A stretch of 5,269 nucleotides of DNA from Hyphomicrobiales bacterium (lineage in GTDB: Bacteria; Pseudomonadota; Alphaproteobacteria; Rhizobiales; Aestuariivirgaceae). Of the stretch, positions 1 through 5,269 are shown in pieces; the stretch's first letter is position 1, and the number at the start of each line of letters is the position of its first letter. A model generated the notes under the pieces. The model saw only the letters and a list, made by a program, of their open reading frames with translations. It searched no databases and was not told the origin of the DNA. The DNA lies in contig JABDJG010000219.1 in assembly GCA_013002595.1 (NCBI GenBank), positions 1-5,269 on the forward strand. The letters are read 5' to 3'. Both the position numbers and the translations under genes were made by a program.

Positions 1-949
1 GTTCGGAAGCGACGGCCTATTGCATGCGCATCGCCCGGCGGTCACCGGCAAGCCGAAGATCCTCAAGTTCGAGGGCGCTTATCACGGCAACCACGACTAT
101 GCCTCGTTCTCGCAGTTCCCAACCGCAGCGGCGAATTATCCGATGGCGACGTCGGACGTCGGCGGTGTACCGCAGGCGCTGCAGGATACCATGATGGTGG
201 CGCCCTATAACGATCTGGATACGGTCGAAAGCATCCTCAAAGAACATGCTGGCGAGATCGCAGCGATCATTGCCGAACCGGTCCAGCGGATCATGTTTCC
301 CAGGCCAGGTTTCCTGGAAGGCCTGCGCGCGCTTGCCGACAAATACGGCGTGCTGTTGATCTTCGATGAGGTGGTGACCGGGTTCCGCCTAAGCCTCGGC
401 GGGGCGCAGGGCTATTTCGGCATCGAGCCGGATCTCGCCAGCTACGGCAAGATCGTCGGCGGCGGCGGCCCGCTCGGGTGTGTCGGCGGCCGGGCCGATC
501 TCATCGATGCGACCAACCCGGCCCGCAAGGGTCAGGCCGATTACGCCTATATCAACGGCACCCTGCATGGCAATCCGATCGCCGCGGTCGCGGCGCTGGC
601 GACGCTGAAGGTGCTGCAGGCGCCGGGCTTTTACGACGAGTTCCATGCCAGGGCGGACAGGTTCCGGGCCGCCTTTTCAGATGTGCTGGCCCGCCGCGGC
701 GTGCCGGCGATCGTTGCCGGCCAGGCCTCGTTCTGGCAGTTCATCGGTGCGGAAAAAGAGCCGGTCAACCAGATGGACGTGCTGGCCAGCAACACGAAGC
801 TGACAGGCGAACTCGATCATGAGCTGTTGCGCAACGGCGTCTACGTGCTCCCCAACGTGCGCCGGTTCTTCTCCGCCGCCCACACCGATGCCGACCTTGA
901 GCGGGCCGTCGACGCGCTGGACAAGGCATGCGCGGCGGTGTCTGGATAG
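1..949 (+). CDS. PLP-dependent class III aminotransferase (glutamate-1-semialdehyde aminomutase-like), 5'-truncated, frameshifted near base 38
   Basis: Fold-type I PLP enzyme that moves an amino group within or between substrates in the cytoplasm. Seen: the fragment starts inside the PLP-phosphate-binding motif (SEATAYCMRIAR, bases 3-38), then FEGAYHG with the cofactor-stacking Tyr at 80-82 and His at 83-85. FDEVVTGFR follows, with the Asp that pairs with the pyridine nitrogen at 365-367. SYGKIVGGG carries the Schiff-base Lys at 449-451. NGTLHGNP carries the Thr at 560-562 expected to reach the phosphate of the partner subunit. The C-terminal small domain ends at TAG 947-949. The family is usually about 430-450 residues; about 315 are present. 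Oddity: bases 3-38 read in one frame and bases 38-949 in another, so one G seems lost. A TTG at 20-22 opens the second frame but falls mid-motif and is not a real start. Exact substrate is unknown. If this is an alphaproteobacterium, haem precursors usually come from ALA synthase, so a non-haem role is inferred and hemL is not assigned. Confidence 0.88.
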   Translation, partial: FGSDGLLHAHRPAVTGKPKILKFEGAYHGNHDYASFSQFPTAAANYPMATSDVGGVPQALQDTMMVAPYNDLDTVESILKEHAGEIAAIIAEPVQRIMFPRPGFLEGLRALADKYGVLLIFDEVVTGFRLSLGGAQGYFGIEPDLASYGKIVGGGGPLGCVGGRADLIDATNPARKGQADYAYINGTLHGNPIAAVAALATLKVLQAPGFYDEFHARADRFRAAFSDVLARRGVPAIVAGQASFWQFIGAEKEPVNQMDVLASNTKLTGELDHELLRNGVYVLPNVRRFFSAAHTDADLERAVDALDKACAAVSG

Positions 950-958
950 GGCCTGTTG

Positions 959-995
959 CGGTATTGGCCAGAACATCTTGTTCCGGCCAATACCG
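959..995. terminator. Strong hairpin between convergent genes, likely bidirectional 3'-end structure
   Basis: An 11 bp perfect stem (cggtattggcc at 959-969 with its complement at 985-995) is followed inward by one A-C mismatch (970/984) and five more pairs (971-975 with 979-983), closing on a three-base loop, TCT. It starts 9 bases after the aminotransferase stop and lies 13 bases past the stop of the convergent minus-strand gene, so it sits at the 3' end of both transcripts. No T-tract follows on either strand, so it may stabilise 3' ends or separate convergent transcription rather than act as a classic intrinsic terminator. Confidence 0.65.
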
Positions 996-1008
996 GATCA
1001 ACTGGTTG

Positions 1009-4000
1009 TCATTTCTTGCGGCTACCGCTTTTCTTGCGGTCGGTTTTTTTAGATTTCTTCACCTTGGGCTCAGAACCATAAGGCTTGCGCGGGATGTCCT
1101 GTGGCCTTGGCGGCGGGTTCGACCGGACGGTCGGGCGCGTGCCAATCGTGTGAGGATCCGGCCTGTCCGGTGCCTCGACCCGTGACGTCACGCTGACGGG
1201 CTCAACCACCTCAATATCAATTGAAGCGCCAGCGCCTGCAGAGCCGGTCATCGTGTATGCTGCCGTCACATGCAGGCGGGCCAGGCTCTCAATCAACACG
1301 GTGCCTTGAGTAAGGGCCTGCGGCGCCGTTGTCGGGGCACCAAGCAGCAGGGCATTTACACTGCAGCAATCGATGGTGGTGGAAGACATCGGCTCCAACT
1401 TCATGCGATCATGCGCGCGGACATCTGCTGCATCCGGCCAACGCCCCAGCACTGCGCCGGAAAACGCCGTCGCAAGCACTTGATGGGCAACCGCCACAGA
1501 TTTCGGCGAGCCATTGAATATTGTGATCGACGTTGCATAGCGTCCCGGCCTTACTGAGCCGCAGTCGCAGCATTCATCACTTTGGTCACCACAGATGAGC
1601 TGTACCGGATAGCGATAGATCATCCGTTCTTTCACCGGCGGCACCAGCACGACGGGATCACGCTCGGGCTGAGTTACCGTAACACCTGTCGGAGTCTCAC
1701 TGTCGGGATCGCACTCAAGATCCTGCCGATAACGCCCATCGCCCAAATCGATCAAGCCGCCGACGGGCGTACAACCGGGCAGCGGCGTCACTGTCATATC
1801 GTCCGCGGCGCCTGGACCGACATGATTTCCATATTTGTCCTGCGGGGTAAAAGTCACCACTACCCGGCCATCGGTCGTTGCTGAAGGCGTAACGGTGACG
1901 GATGTCGCATCCGGGTCTATTCCGACGCTGACATGGTGGCTCCACTGCACTTCACGCGTCGTGGAACAGGCCCCGTCTATCCGCGCCTTGGCGTGGAACG
2001 TATAGGTTCCATCGACGACGAGAACCTCATCCAGCAGCTTGCCGAATACACCGGCAGGCCGGAACGTGCCGGCGTCCGCCGCTCCATCGGACAGCGCATG
2101 TGTTTCTTCGACATAGGTTGCAACGGGGGCATTGTTTGCCGCCTCGATCTGCATCAAGGTGGCCTGACGTGCCGGGATCAAATCGCCATCGACCATCCCT
2201 GCGGGGCCAAGGCCATTGGTAGCAAGAGTTGTGCCGACGCTGGCATTCGGTCGTCGCAGGTTCAGCGTTACCATGCCGCCACGCGGCACGGTCTCGTCTG
2301 CATATTGCAGGATCACCCTGGGGTTCAGCGTGTCGCCGGTATACAGTTTGCGCGGTTGCTGGTAAGGGCGCAGGCTGGGCCCACCACGAGCGATGACGTT
2401 CACGAAATAATTGACCGGCACCGATGGCGGCGGAAACTCAACACTATGCTGACCTGGCCGCAGTACGCGGGCGGTCCAGGTCCCATCCCGTTCACCTTGT
2501 TGCGGCAGCGGAATGCGGGCAAAGCGCCATGTCTGACCGGAATCGGTTTCGATGCCCCCTGCCGACAGGTTGAGTACCTGCCCGCCCGGCGTGGTGACTT
2601 CAACCAACAGGTCTGCTTCGCCATCGTCCCAGGCGGCAACGACAGTCACTGCTTCTTCGTCGCAAACACTGAACGGAATCTTTGGGCCCTGCCGCATGGT
2701 CGCTGACAGGTACATGTCCGGATCAGCCAGGGCGCCAGCCTCGAATATATCGCCAAAGGCCAGCGCAAAGAACTTGCGCAGCTCAAGCCCGGTGCCGGCG
2801 CGTTTGTAAAATCCACCATGGGTTTGGGCCAGATCGGTCAACCGCGGTCCATCGAGATTGCTTTCAGTTCCAAAACCAATGGCGGTGATTTCGATCCCGC
2901 TTAATCCTGTGACATCGGCAATCGCCTGGGGCTCGTTCTCCATGCCATCGGTCAGCAGCAGAATTGACCGCGGCATGCCGGCGGCGCCTGCTAGTTCGTC
3001 ACGGGCAGCGGCAAGCCCGTCGCCGATGCTGGTTCTGCCGTTCGGCATGATTCCCGGCAATTCGGCCAAAAGCTGTCCACGGGTGCCGTTGGTCAACGGC
3101 TTGAGCGTAAACTCCAGCGGATTAGAGGCGTTGCTGGCAAAAGAGACAAGCCCTGCCTGATTGCCCATCGAAGCGCGCATCATGCTGACAAACAGTTCGG
3201 CTGCTTCGCGCGCCTCATCGATCTTTACGCCGCCGCCCGTCGCGGTTCCACCCATACTGCCGGAGCGGTCCATCACAAGCATTACGGCGCGCTCATCGGG
3301 TGGGTTGGGTACTTCAATCGGATCATTCAGCATGTTGACACTTGAGGAATAGAACAGATTGCAGGCGCTACCATGGCCGAGCACGCCAACCAGGCGGCCG
3401 GATATGTCGAACAGCCCCGATCCGGAACTGCCGCCGGCAACGTCGAGATTGACGCCGATAAAATTTCCAGCGCTGTCGACCGGGACAGTCCCGACAGCCG
3501 ACGGTCCGGTTTTCTTTACGGCACCATTGGGGTGGTGCACGCCGAATACAGCTTCACCAATTGCCGGCAGGCTGTTGCGCACTGGCACCGGTGGCACCGG
3601 CGGTGCGCCGCGCAGCTGCAAGATGGCGTAATCGCGGCCATCGGCCCAGCGGTACTTCACGAGTTTGAGCACTTTGTAGAACACCGCATTATAGGCCGGC
3701 TGGACCGACCCGTCGCAATTGACTTCGAAATCAAATGTGACCGAGCTGGTTGGAACTTCAAACCCGTGATCGGAAATGCAATGCCCTGCAAGCGCCACCA
3801 GATCTGAATCGATTAGGGTGACCGAACACGAGCTGACGCTTTCCATAGGGTGATCGGCAGATGGCTGGTGGATCGTGACGATCATGCCGGCGCTTTGCGC
3901 CACGTCGCGCTGCACGGTGCCCGGCGCTGCACAGCGCACATTTTCCCAGACCGGCGGGTTGGTCTTGTTGCAGATCCAAAAAGGATCATATTTCGGATCG

Positions 4001-4455
4001 GTCTCGCCGGGACCGTGCGGAAACACCGGTTCGATCCAGGGGCCGGGCAGGAACGGGTCGCAATTGGTAATACTGTTATGACCCGATGCCGTGCTTTGCA
4101 AGCTGTGCGCACGCCCGTATCGATCAACGAAGACGCCCCCGGTGTTGGCGCCATCGGTGATGTAGCGGATCGGGACAGTGCCACCTGGCAAATTGTGGAT
4201 GTTGATCGGGCGGGTCCAGAACGATCCGCCGTCAGCCGAGGTGAACACGTCCATGTCGTAGCCAAGATCGACCTCGAGCCGGTTGCTGGCCGGCAAGCTG
4301 ACATTCATAAAATGCAGGATGATGAACTTTGTACCTGCGGCAACATAGTTGAAATCATGCTGCCAGGTATTTGGGGCGGTCTGCGCCGCACCGCTGTCTG
4401 GGCCGACATGTTGCGGTGTACCAAGAACGGGGACAGTTCCACATATATGAGACAT
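1009..4455 (-). CDS. Large multidomain protein: trypsin-like serine protease + von Willebrand factor A + Ig-like beta-sandwich modules
   Basis: Protein of 1148 residues. Order seen: 1-180, beta-rich region of unknown type; about 185-385, trypsin/chymotrypsin-like protease with His225 (LAGHC), Asp275 (GRDYAIL) and Ser344 (GSSGSG). Cys210 and Cys226 are 16 apart, as in the chymotrypsin disulfide around the catalytic His. About 388-580 is a vWA domain with a complete MIDAS: DRSGS at 396-400, Thr475 and Asp503 (LLLTDG). About 580-690 resembles the beta-sandwich after vWA in CLCA-like proteins. About 690-940 holds further Ig-like modules, and 945-1090 a Cys-containing module with GRYATSITIFN. A Pro-rich linker leads to a basic tail, 1123-1148. 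Start: ATG with GAAAGG 8 bases upstream; a TGA five codons earlier in frame rules out extension. Inferred role: extracytoplasmic protein whose vWA binds a metal-dependent ligand and whose protease cleaves a partner or itself. Oddity: no signal peptide or transmembrane segment, despite 18 cysteines. Long plus-strand frames opposite it are shadows. Substrate and family name unknown. Confidence 0.92.
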   Translation of the reverse strand: MSHICGTVPVLGTPQHVGPDSGAAQTAPNTWQHDFNYVAAGTKFIILHFMNVSLPASNRLEVDLGYDMDVFTSADGGSFWTRPINIHNLPGGTVPIRYITDGANTGGVFVDRYGRAHSLQSTASGHNSITNCDPFLPGPWIEPVFPHGPGETDPKYDPFWICNKTNPPVWENVRCAAPGTVQRDVAQSAGMIVTIHQPSADHPMESVSSCSVTLIDSDLVALAGHCISDHGFEVPTSSVTFDFEVNCDGSVQPAYNAVFYKVLKLVKYRWADGRDYAILQLRGAPPVPPVPVRNSLPAIGEAVFGVHHPNGAVKKTGPSAVGTVPVDSAGNFIGVNLDVAGGSSGSGLFDISGRLVGVLGHGSACNLFYSSSVNMLNDPIEVPNPPDERAVMLVMDRSGSMGGTATGGGVKIDEAREAAELFVSMMRASMGNQAGLVSFASNASNPLEFTLKPLTNGTRGQLLAELPGIMPNGRTSIGDGLAAARDELAGAAGMPRSILLLTDGMENEPQAIADVTGLSGIEITAIGFGTESNLDGPRLTDLAQTHGGFYKRAGTGLELRKFFALAFGDIFEAGALADPDMYLSATMRQGPKIPFSVCDEEAVTVVAAWDDGEADLLVEVTTPGGQVLNLSAGGIETDSGQTWRFARIPLPQQGERDGTWTARVLRPGQHSVEFPPPSVPVNYFVNVIARGGPSLRPYQQPRKLYTGDTLNPRVILQYADETVPRGGMVTLNLRRPNASVGTTLATNGLGPAGMVDGDLIPARQATLMQIEAANNAPVATYVEETHALSDGAADAGTFRPAGVFGKLLDEVLVVDGTYTFHAKARIDGACSTTREVQWSHHVSVGIDPDATSVTVTPSATTDGRVVVTFTPQDKYGNHVGPGAADDMTVTPLPGCTPVGGLIDLGDGRYRQDLECDPDSETPTGVTVTQPERDPVVLVPPVKERMIYRYPVQLICGDQSDECCDCGSVRPGRYATSITIFNGSPKSVAVAHQVLATAFSGAVLGRWPDAADVRAHDRMKLEPMSSTTIDCCSVNALLLGAPTTAPQALTQGTVLIESLARLHVTAAYTMTGSAGAGASIDIEVVEPVSVTSRVEAPDRPDPHTIGTRPTVRSNPPPRPQDIPRKPYGSEPKVKKSKKTDRKKSGSRKK
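1024..1050 (+). terminator. Possible intrinsic terminator for the aminotransferase, inside the antisense gene
   Basis: On the plus strand a small stem (ACCGC 1024-1028 with GCGGT 1036-1040, 7-base loop) is followed by CGG and seven T (1044-1050), 75-100 bases past the aminotransferase stop. The same bases encode the Lys-rich tail of the minus-strand protein, so the T-run may simply be Lys codons read from the other side. The stem is short and separated from the T-run by three bases, so support is weak. Confidence 0.25.
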
Positions 4456-4463
4456 AGCGTCAA

Positions 4464-4469
4464 CCTTTC
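4464..4469 (-). promoter_or_regulatory. Ribosome binding site of the protease-vWA gene
   Basis: The minus strand reads GAAAGG, 8 bases before the ATG at 4455-4453. It overlaps the TGA (4470-4468) that ends the open stretch upstream. It supports the chosen start, because no earlier in-frame start exists between that TGA and the ATG. Confidence 0.7.
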
Positions 4470-4671
4470 AGCGAATGAATGCTCCGGAGGCAGGGTCACA
4501 AGTTGACCAAAGGTAAGATTTTCTGGAACTGATTTCTGTGAGATTCCCCACACCCTCGCGAAAATTCAGCGCCGGATGAGTGTTGTCCCAGGTGTTGACG
4601 GAAAATCCGCCCGCGCTGCGGCCAGCGCGTGACCACAGCTCAAACGCCGGGACTTCGGCAATCCCAACTCT
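4468..4671 (-). pseudogene. Coding-looking remnant, possible 3' end of a truncated upstream gene
   Basis: A 67-codon open stretch lies between a TAA (4674-4672) and a TGA (4470-4468) on the minus strand, in the same frame as the protease-vWA gene and ending 12 bases before its ATG. The first 45 or so codons favour G/C at third positions and give a protein-like peptide (for example GGFSVNTWDNTHPALNF). The last 20 are less biased. There is no ATG or TTG; the only GTG (4551-4549) would leave 27 residues. The stop sits in the next gene's ribosome binding site, the spacing expected of two genes in one operon. It may be the tail of a gene whose front was lost, possibly in the event that left the tRNA fragment at 4692-4740. 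I do not recognise the protein family. Chance openness is a real alternative. Confidence 0.35.
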
Positions 4672-4691
4672 TTAGATCCATCAAGGAATTT

Positions 4692-4740
4692 CGGCGCACC
4701 GAGGAAGATTCGAACTCCCGACCCCCAGCTACGCAGCTAG
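4692..4740 (-). tRNA. tRNA 3'-half fragment (tRNA-Arg-like), probable integration scar
   Basis: Read on the minus strand from 4740 to 4692: anticodon-stem halves CTAGC and GCTGG with one G-T pair, enclosing a 6-base loop TGCGTA (normal is 7). Then the 5-base variable loop GGGTC, a T arm with GGGAG and CTTCC closing the canonical loop TTCGAAT, the acceptor 3' strand TCGGTGC, discriminator G, and CCG where CCA is expected. No matching 5' acceptor GCACCGA and no D arm lie upstream (4741-4790), so this is a 3' half only. The GCTGG-GGGTC-T-arm pattern resembles bacterial arginine tRNAs as I recall them, but identity is uncertain because the loop is damaged. tRNA 3' halves are the usual target of tyrosine-recombinase integration and are left as att remnants. 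Confidence 0.6.
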
Positions 4741-4860
4741 GTAACTAAGTGAGACAGCCAACGACAACGTGCGCGAATTCATCACAACATCAATCACTTA
4801 GCTTCAATTTCAATGTCAGGATACGACAACGAACTGTATCCTCATCGTAGCTAATTCGTA
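4741..4860. other. AT-richer non-coding segment with short repeats
   Basis: No credible gene. Composition drops toward A/T compared with the long genes to the left. It holds an 8 bp perfect inverted repeat (CTAAGTGA 4745-4752, TCACTTAG 4794-4801), a 9 bp direct repeat (ACGACAACG 4761-4769 and 4823-4831) and a separate 7 bp dyad at 4818-4842. It separates the tRNA fragment from the BLUF-like ORF and may be the edge of an inserted or deleted element. Confidence 0.45.
4818..4842. repeat. Inverted repeat upstream of the BLUF-like ORF
   Basis: AGGATAC (4818-4824) and GTATCCT (4836-4842) form a perfect 7 bp dyad with an 11-base spacer, ending 31 bases before the TTG at 4874. Position and size would suit a repressor operator or a small hairpin. 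No promoter boxes are clear nearby, so function is not established. Confidence 0.35.
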
Positions 4861-4867
4861 GGGGTGG
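4861..4867 (+). promoter_or_regulatory. Possible ribosome binding site of the BLUF-like ORF
   Basis: GGGGTGG ends 6 bases before the TTG at 4874-4876. An in-frame TAG at 4859-4861 prevents an earlier start. The match to Shine-Dalgarno is only fair. Confidence 0.35.
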
Positions 4868-4873
4868 CAAAAA

Positions 4874-5251
4874 TTGCTCGCGTGTTGGATTCTTGTAGAG
4901 ACCGATTTTTATTATCTCATTGCTGGGGACGGAGCCGCAAATTTCGACGAGCTTGTGCAAACCGCTCGATTGAATAATGCGCTTTCCAATATCAGCGGTG
5001 TGCTGCTTTCTGACGAGCGCAAAGTGGTGACATGTAAACTAGAGCATGGTGAGGTCATATTGAATCATTTGACCGGGCTTTCGCGTTTGCTGGCTAGTTC
5101 ACAGTCCACGCCGTGGTCTGGTCGACCTCAAGTGGGCTGTAACGACGTCCAGCAGGCGCGAATGTCCGGCCTTCGGTGGACCAAATCGGCCCATCGGACG
5201 TCGTTAAGAAACTTACCCGATGCACCACATCGCGTTGCGTTTCTTAACTAG
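4874..5251 (+). CDS. Degenerate BLUF-like domain protein, probably a truncated remnant
   Basis: BLUF domains (about 95 residues) bind FAD and sense blue light in the cytoplasm. Seen: residues 23-45 (NFDELVQTARLNNALSNISG and on) match the BLUF helix-strand segment, including the paired Asn (34-35) that contact flavin and the following (I)(S/T)G turn. The strand near the start (LACWILVET) aligns with the usual LxxLIYxS, but the flavin-proximal Tyr is Leu. Where FLQxLEG is expected the protein has VVTCKLEHG, so the light-switching Gln is absent. After about residue 75 the sequence becomes Ser/Arg/Pro-rich, lacks the expected terminal strand and helices, and runs into the inverted repeats at 5140-5269; it is probably not native sequence. 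TTG start with a weak ribosome binding site. Best read as a decaying or truncated BLUF gene; a functional light-insensitive protein is possible. The BLUF assignment rests on one short segment. Confidence 0.5.
   Translation: MLACWILVETDFYYLIAGDGAANFDELVQTARLNNALSNISGVLLSDERKVVTCKLEHGEVILNHLTGLSRLLASSQSTPWSGRPQVGCNDVQQARMSGLRWTKSAHRTSLRNLPDAPHRVAFLN
5140..5206. repeat. 11 bp inverted repeat with 45-base spacer
   Basis: TAACGACGTCC (5140-5150) and GGACGTCGTTA (5196-5206) are perfect complements. The right arm overlaps by four bases the left arm of the 10 bp repeat at 5203-5212, so the two structures compete or alternate. It lies within the poorly conserved end of the BLUF-like ORF. Confidence 0.5.
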
Positions 5252-5269
5252 CCGAGTGAACCGATTTGG
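5181..5269. repeat. Nested triple inverted repeat at window edge
   Basis: Three concentric perfect dyads share one centre region: CCAAATCGG 5181-5189 with CCGATTTGG 5261-5269 (9 bp); GTTAAGAAAC 5203-5212 with GTTTCTTAAC 5239-5248 (10 bp); CGATG 5218-5222 with CATCG 5228-5232 (5 bp, loop CACCA). Together they could fold into one long interrupted hairpin. This resembles a dispersed palindromic intergenic repeat or a structured leader for a gene beyond the window. The outer arm reaches the last base, so the true extent is unknown. Confidence 0.55.

Noticed and set aside
20..22. TTG as the start codon of the aminotransferase
   Set aside because: It falls inside the conserved cofactor-binding motif and only opens the post-frameshift frame; upstream bases 3-38 encode the proper motif in another frame.
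677..976. 99-codon open frame on the minus strand
   Set aside because: Opposite the conserved C-terminal domain of the aminotransferase; no protein-like motif.
1933..2706. 257-codon open frame on the plus strand
   Set aside because: It lies entirely opposite the vWA and beta-sandwich part of the minus-strand gene; its translation has no recognisable motif, and long antisense frames are expected in GC-rich DNA.
3850..4506. 218-codon open frame on the plus strand
   Set aside because: Antisense to the N-terminal part of the protease-vWA gene, with low-complexity Arg/Ala-rich translation and no motif or ribosome binding site that I could support.
4692..4790. Complete functional tRNA gene
   Set aside because: No 5' acceptor strand or D arm can be found upstream on the minus strand, and the anticodon loop has six bases.
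1..5269. CRISPR array, transposase, integrase or known anti-phage system
   Set aside because: No regularly spaced direct repeats and no matching protein motifs are present in any frame.

Overview
The window looks like a chromosomal segment from a GC-rich bacterium, most likely an alphaproteobacterium. This rests on base composition, codon use and the style of the genes; there is no rRNA or other phylogenetic marker, so the assignment is tentative. About 85 % of the window is covered by two convergent genes. The right-hand 800 bases are different: they hold gene remnants, a tRNA-like scar and inverted repeats.

Region by region. (1) 1-949, plus strand: the C-terminal three quarters of a PLP-dependent class III aminotransferase related to glutamate-1-semialdehyde 2,1-aminomutase. 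Its reading frame is broken near base 38, where one G appears to be missing. (2) 950-1008: a short convergent intergenic gap filled by a very strong, nearly perfect hairpin. (3) 1009-4455, minus strand: one 1148-residue multidomain protein. In order it has an N-terminal beta-rich region, a trypsin-like serine protease domain with a complete His-Asp-Ser triad, a von Willebrand factor A (vWA) domain with a complete MIDAS, several beta-sandwich modules, a cysteine-containing C-terminal module and a lysine-rich tail. It is the most interesting gene here. (4) 4456-4680, minus strand: an open, coding-looking stretch with no good start, ending 12 bases before the big gene; it may be the tail of a truncated upstream gene. 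(5) 4692-4740, minus strand: the 3' half of a tRNA (anticodon arm, variable loop, T arm, 3' acceptor strand) without a 5' half, typical of an integration scar. (6) 4741-4860: AT-richer non-coding DNA with small inverted and direct repeats. (7) 4874-5251, plus strand: an ORF whose first about 75 residues resemble a BLUF blue-light-sensor domain but lack the expected photochemical Tyr and Gln. Its C-terminal part looks non-native. (8) 5140-5269: overlapping and nested inverted repeats running to the window edge.

The genes do not form an obvious pathway. The aminotransferase is metabolic. The protease-vWA protein is probably an adhesive or interaction-dependent extracytoplasmic protein, although it has no recognisable signal peptide. 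The right end reads as a recombination boundary where a foreign or rearranged segment meets the rest. The candidate for something undescribed is the protease-vWA-beta-sandwich fusion, whose parts resemble those of animal complement factor B/C2 but in the opposite order. No known defence system, CRISPR array or intact mobile element is visible.
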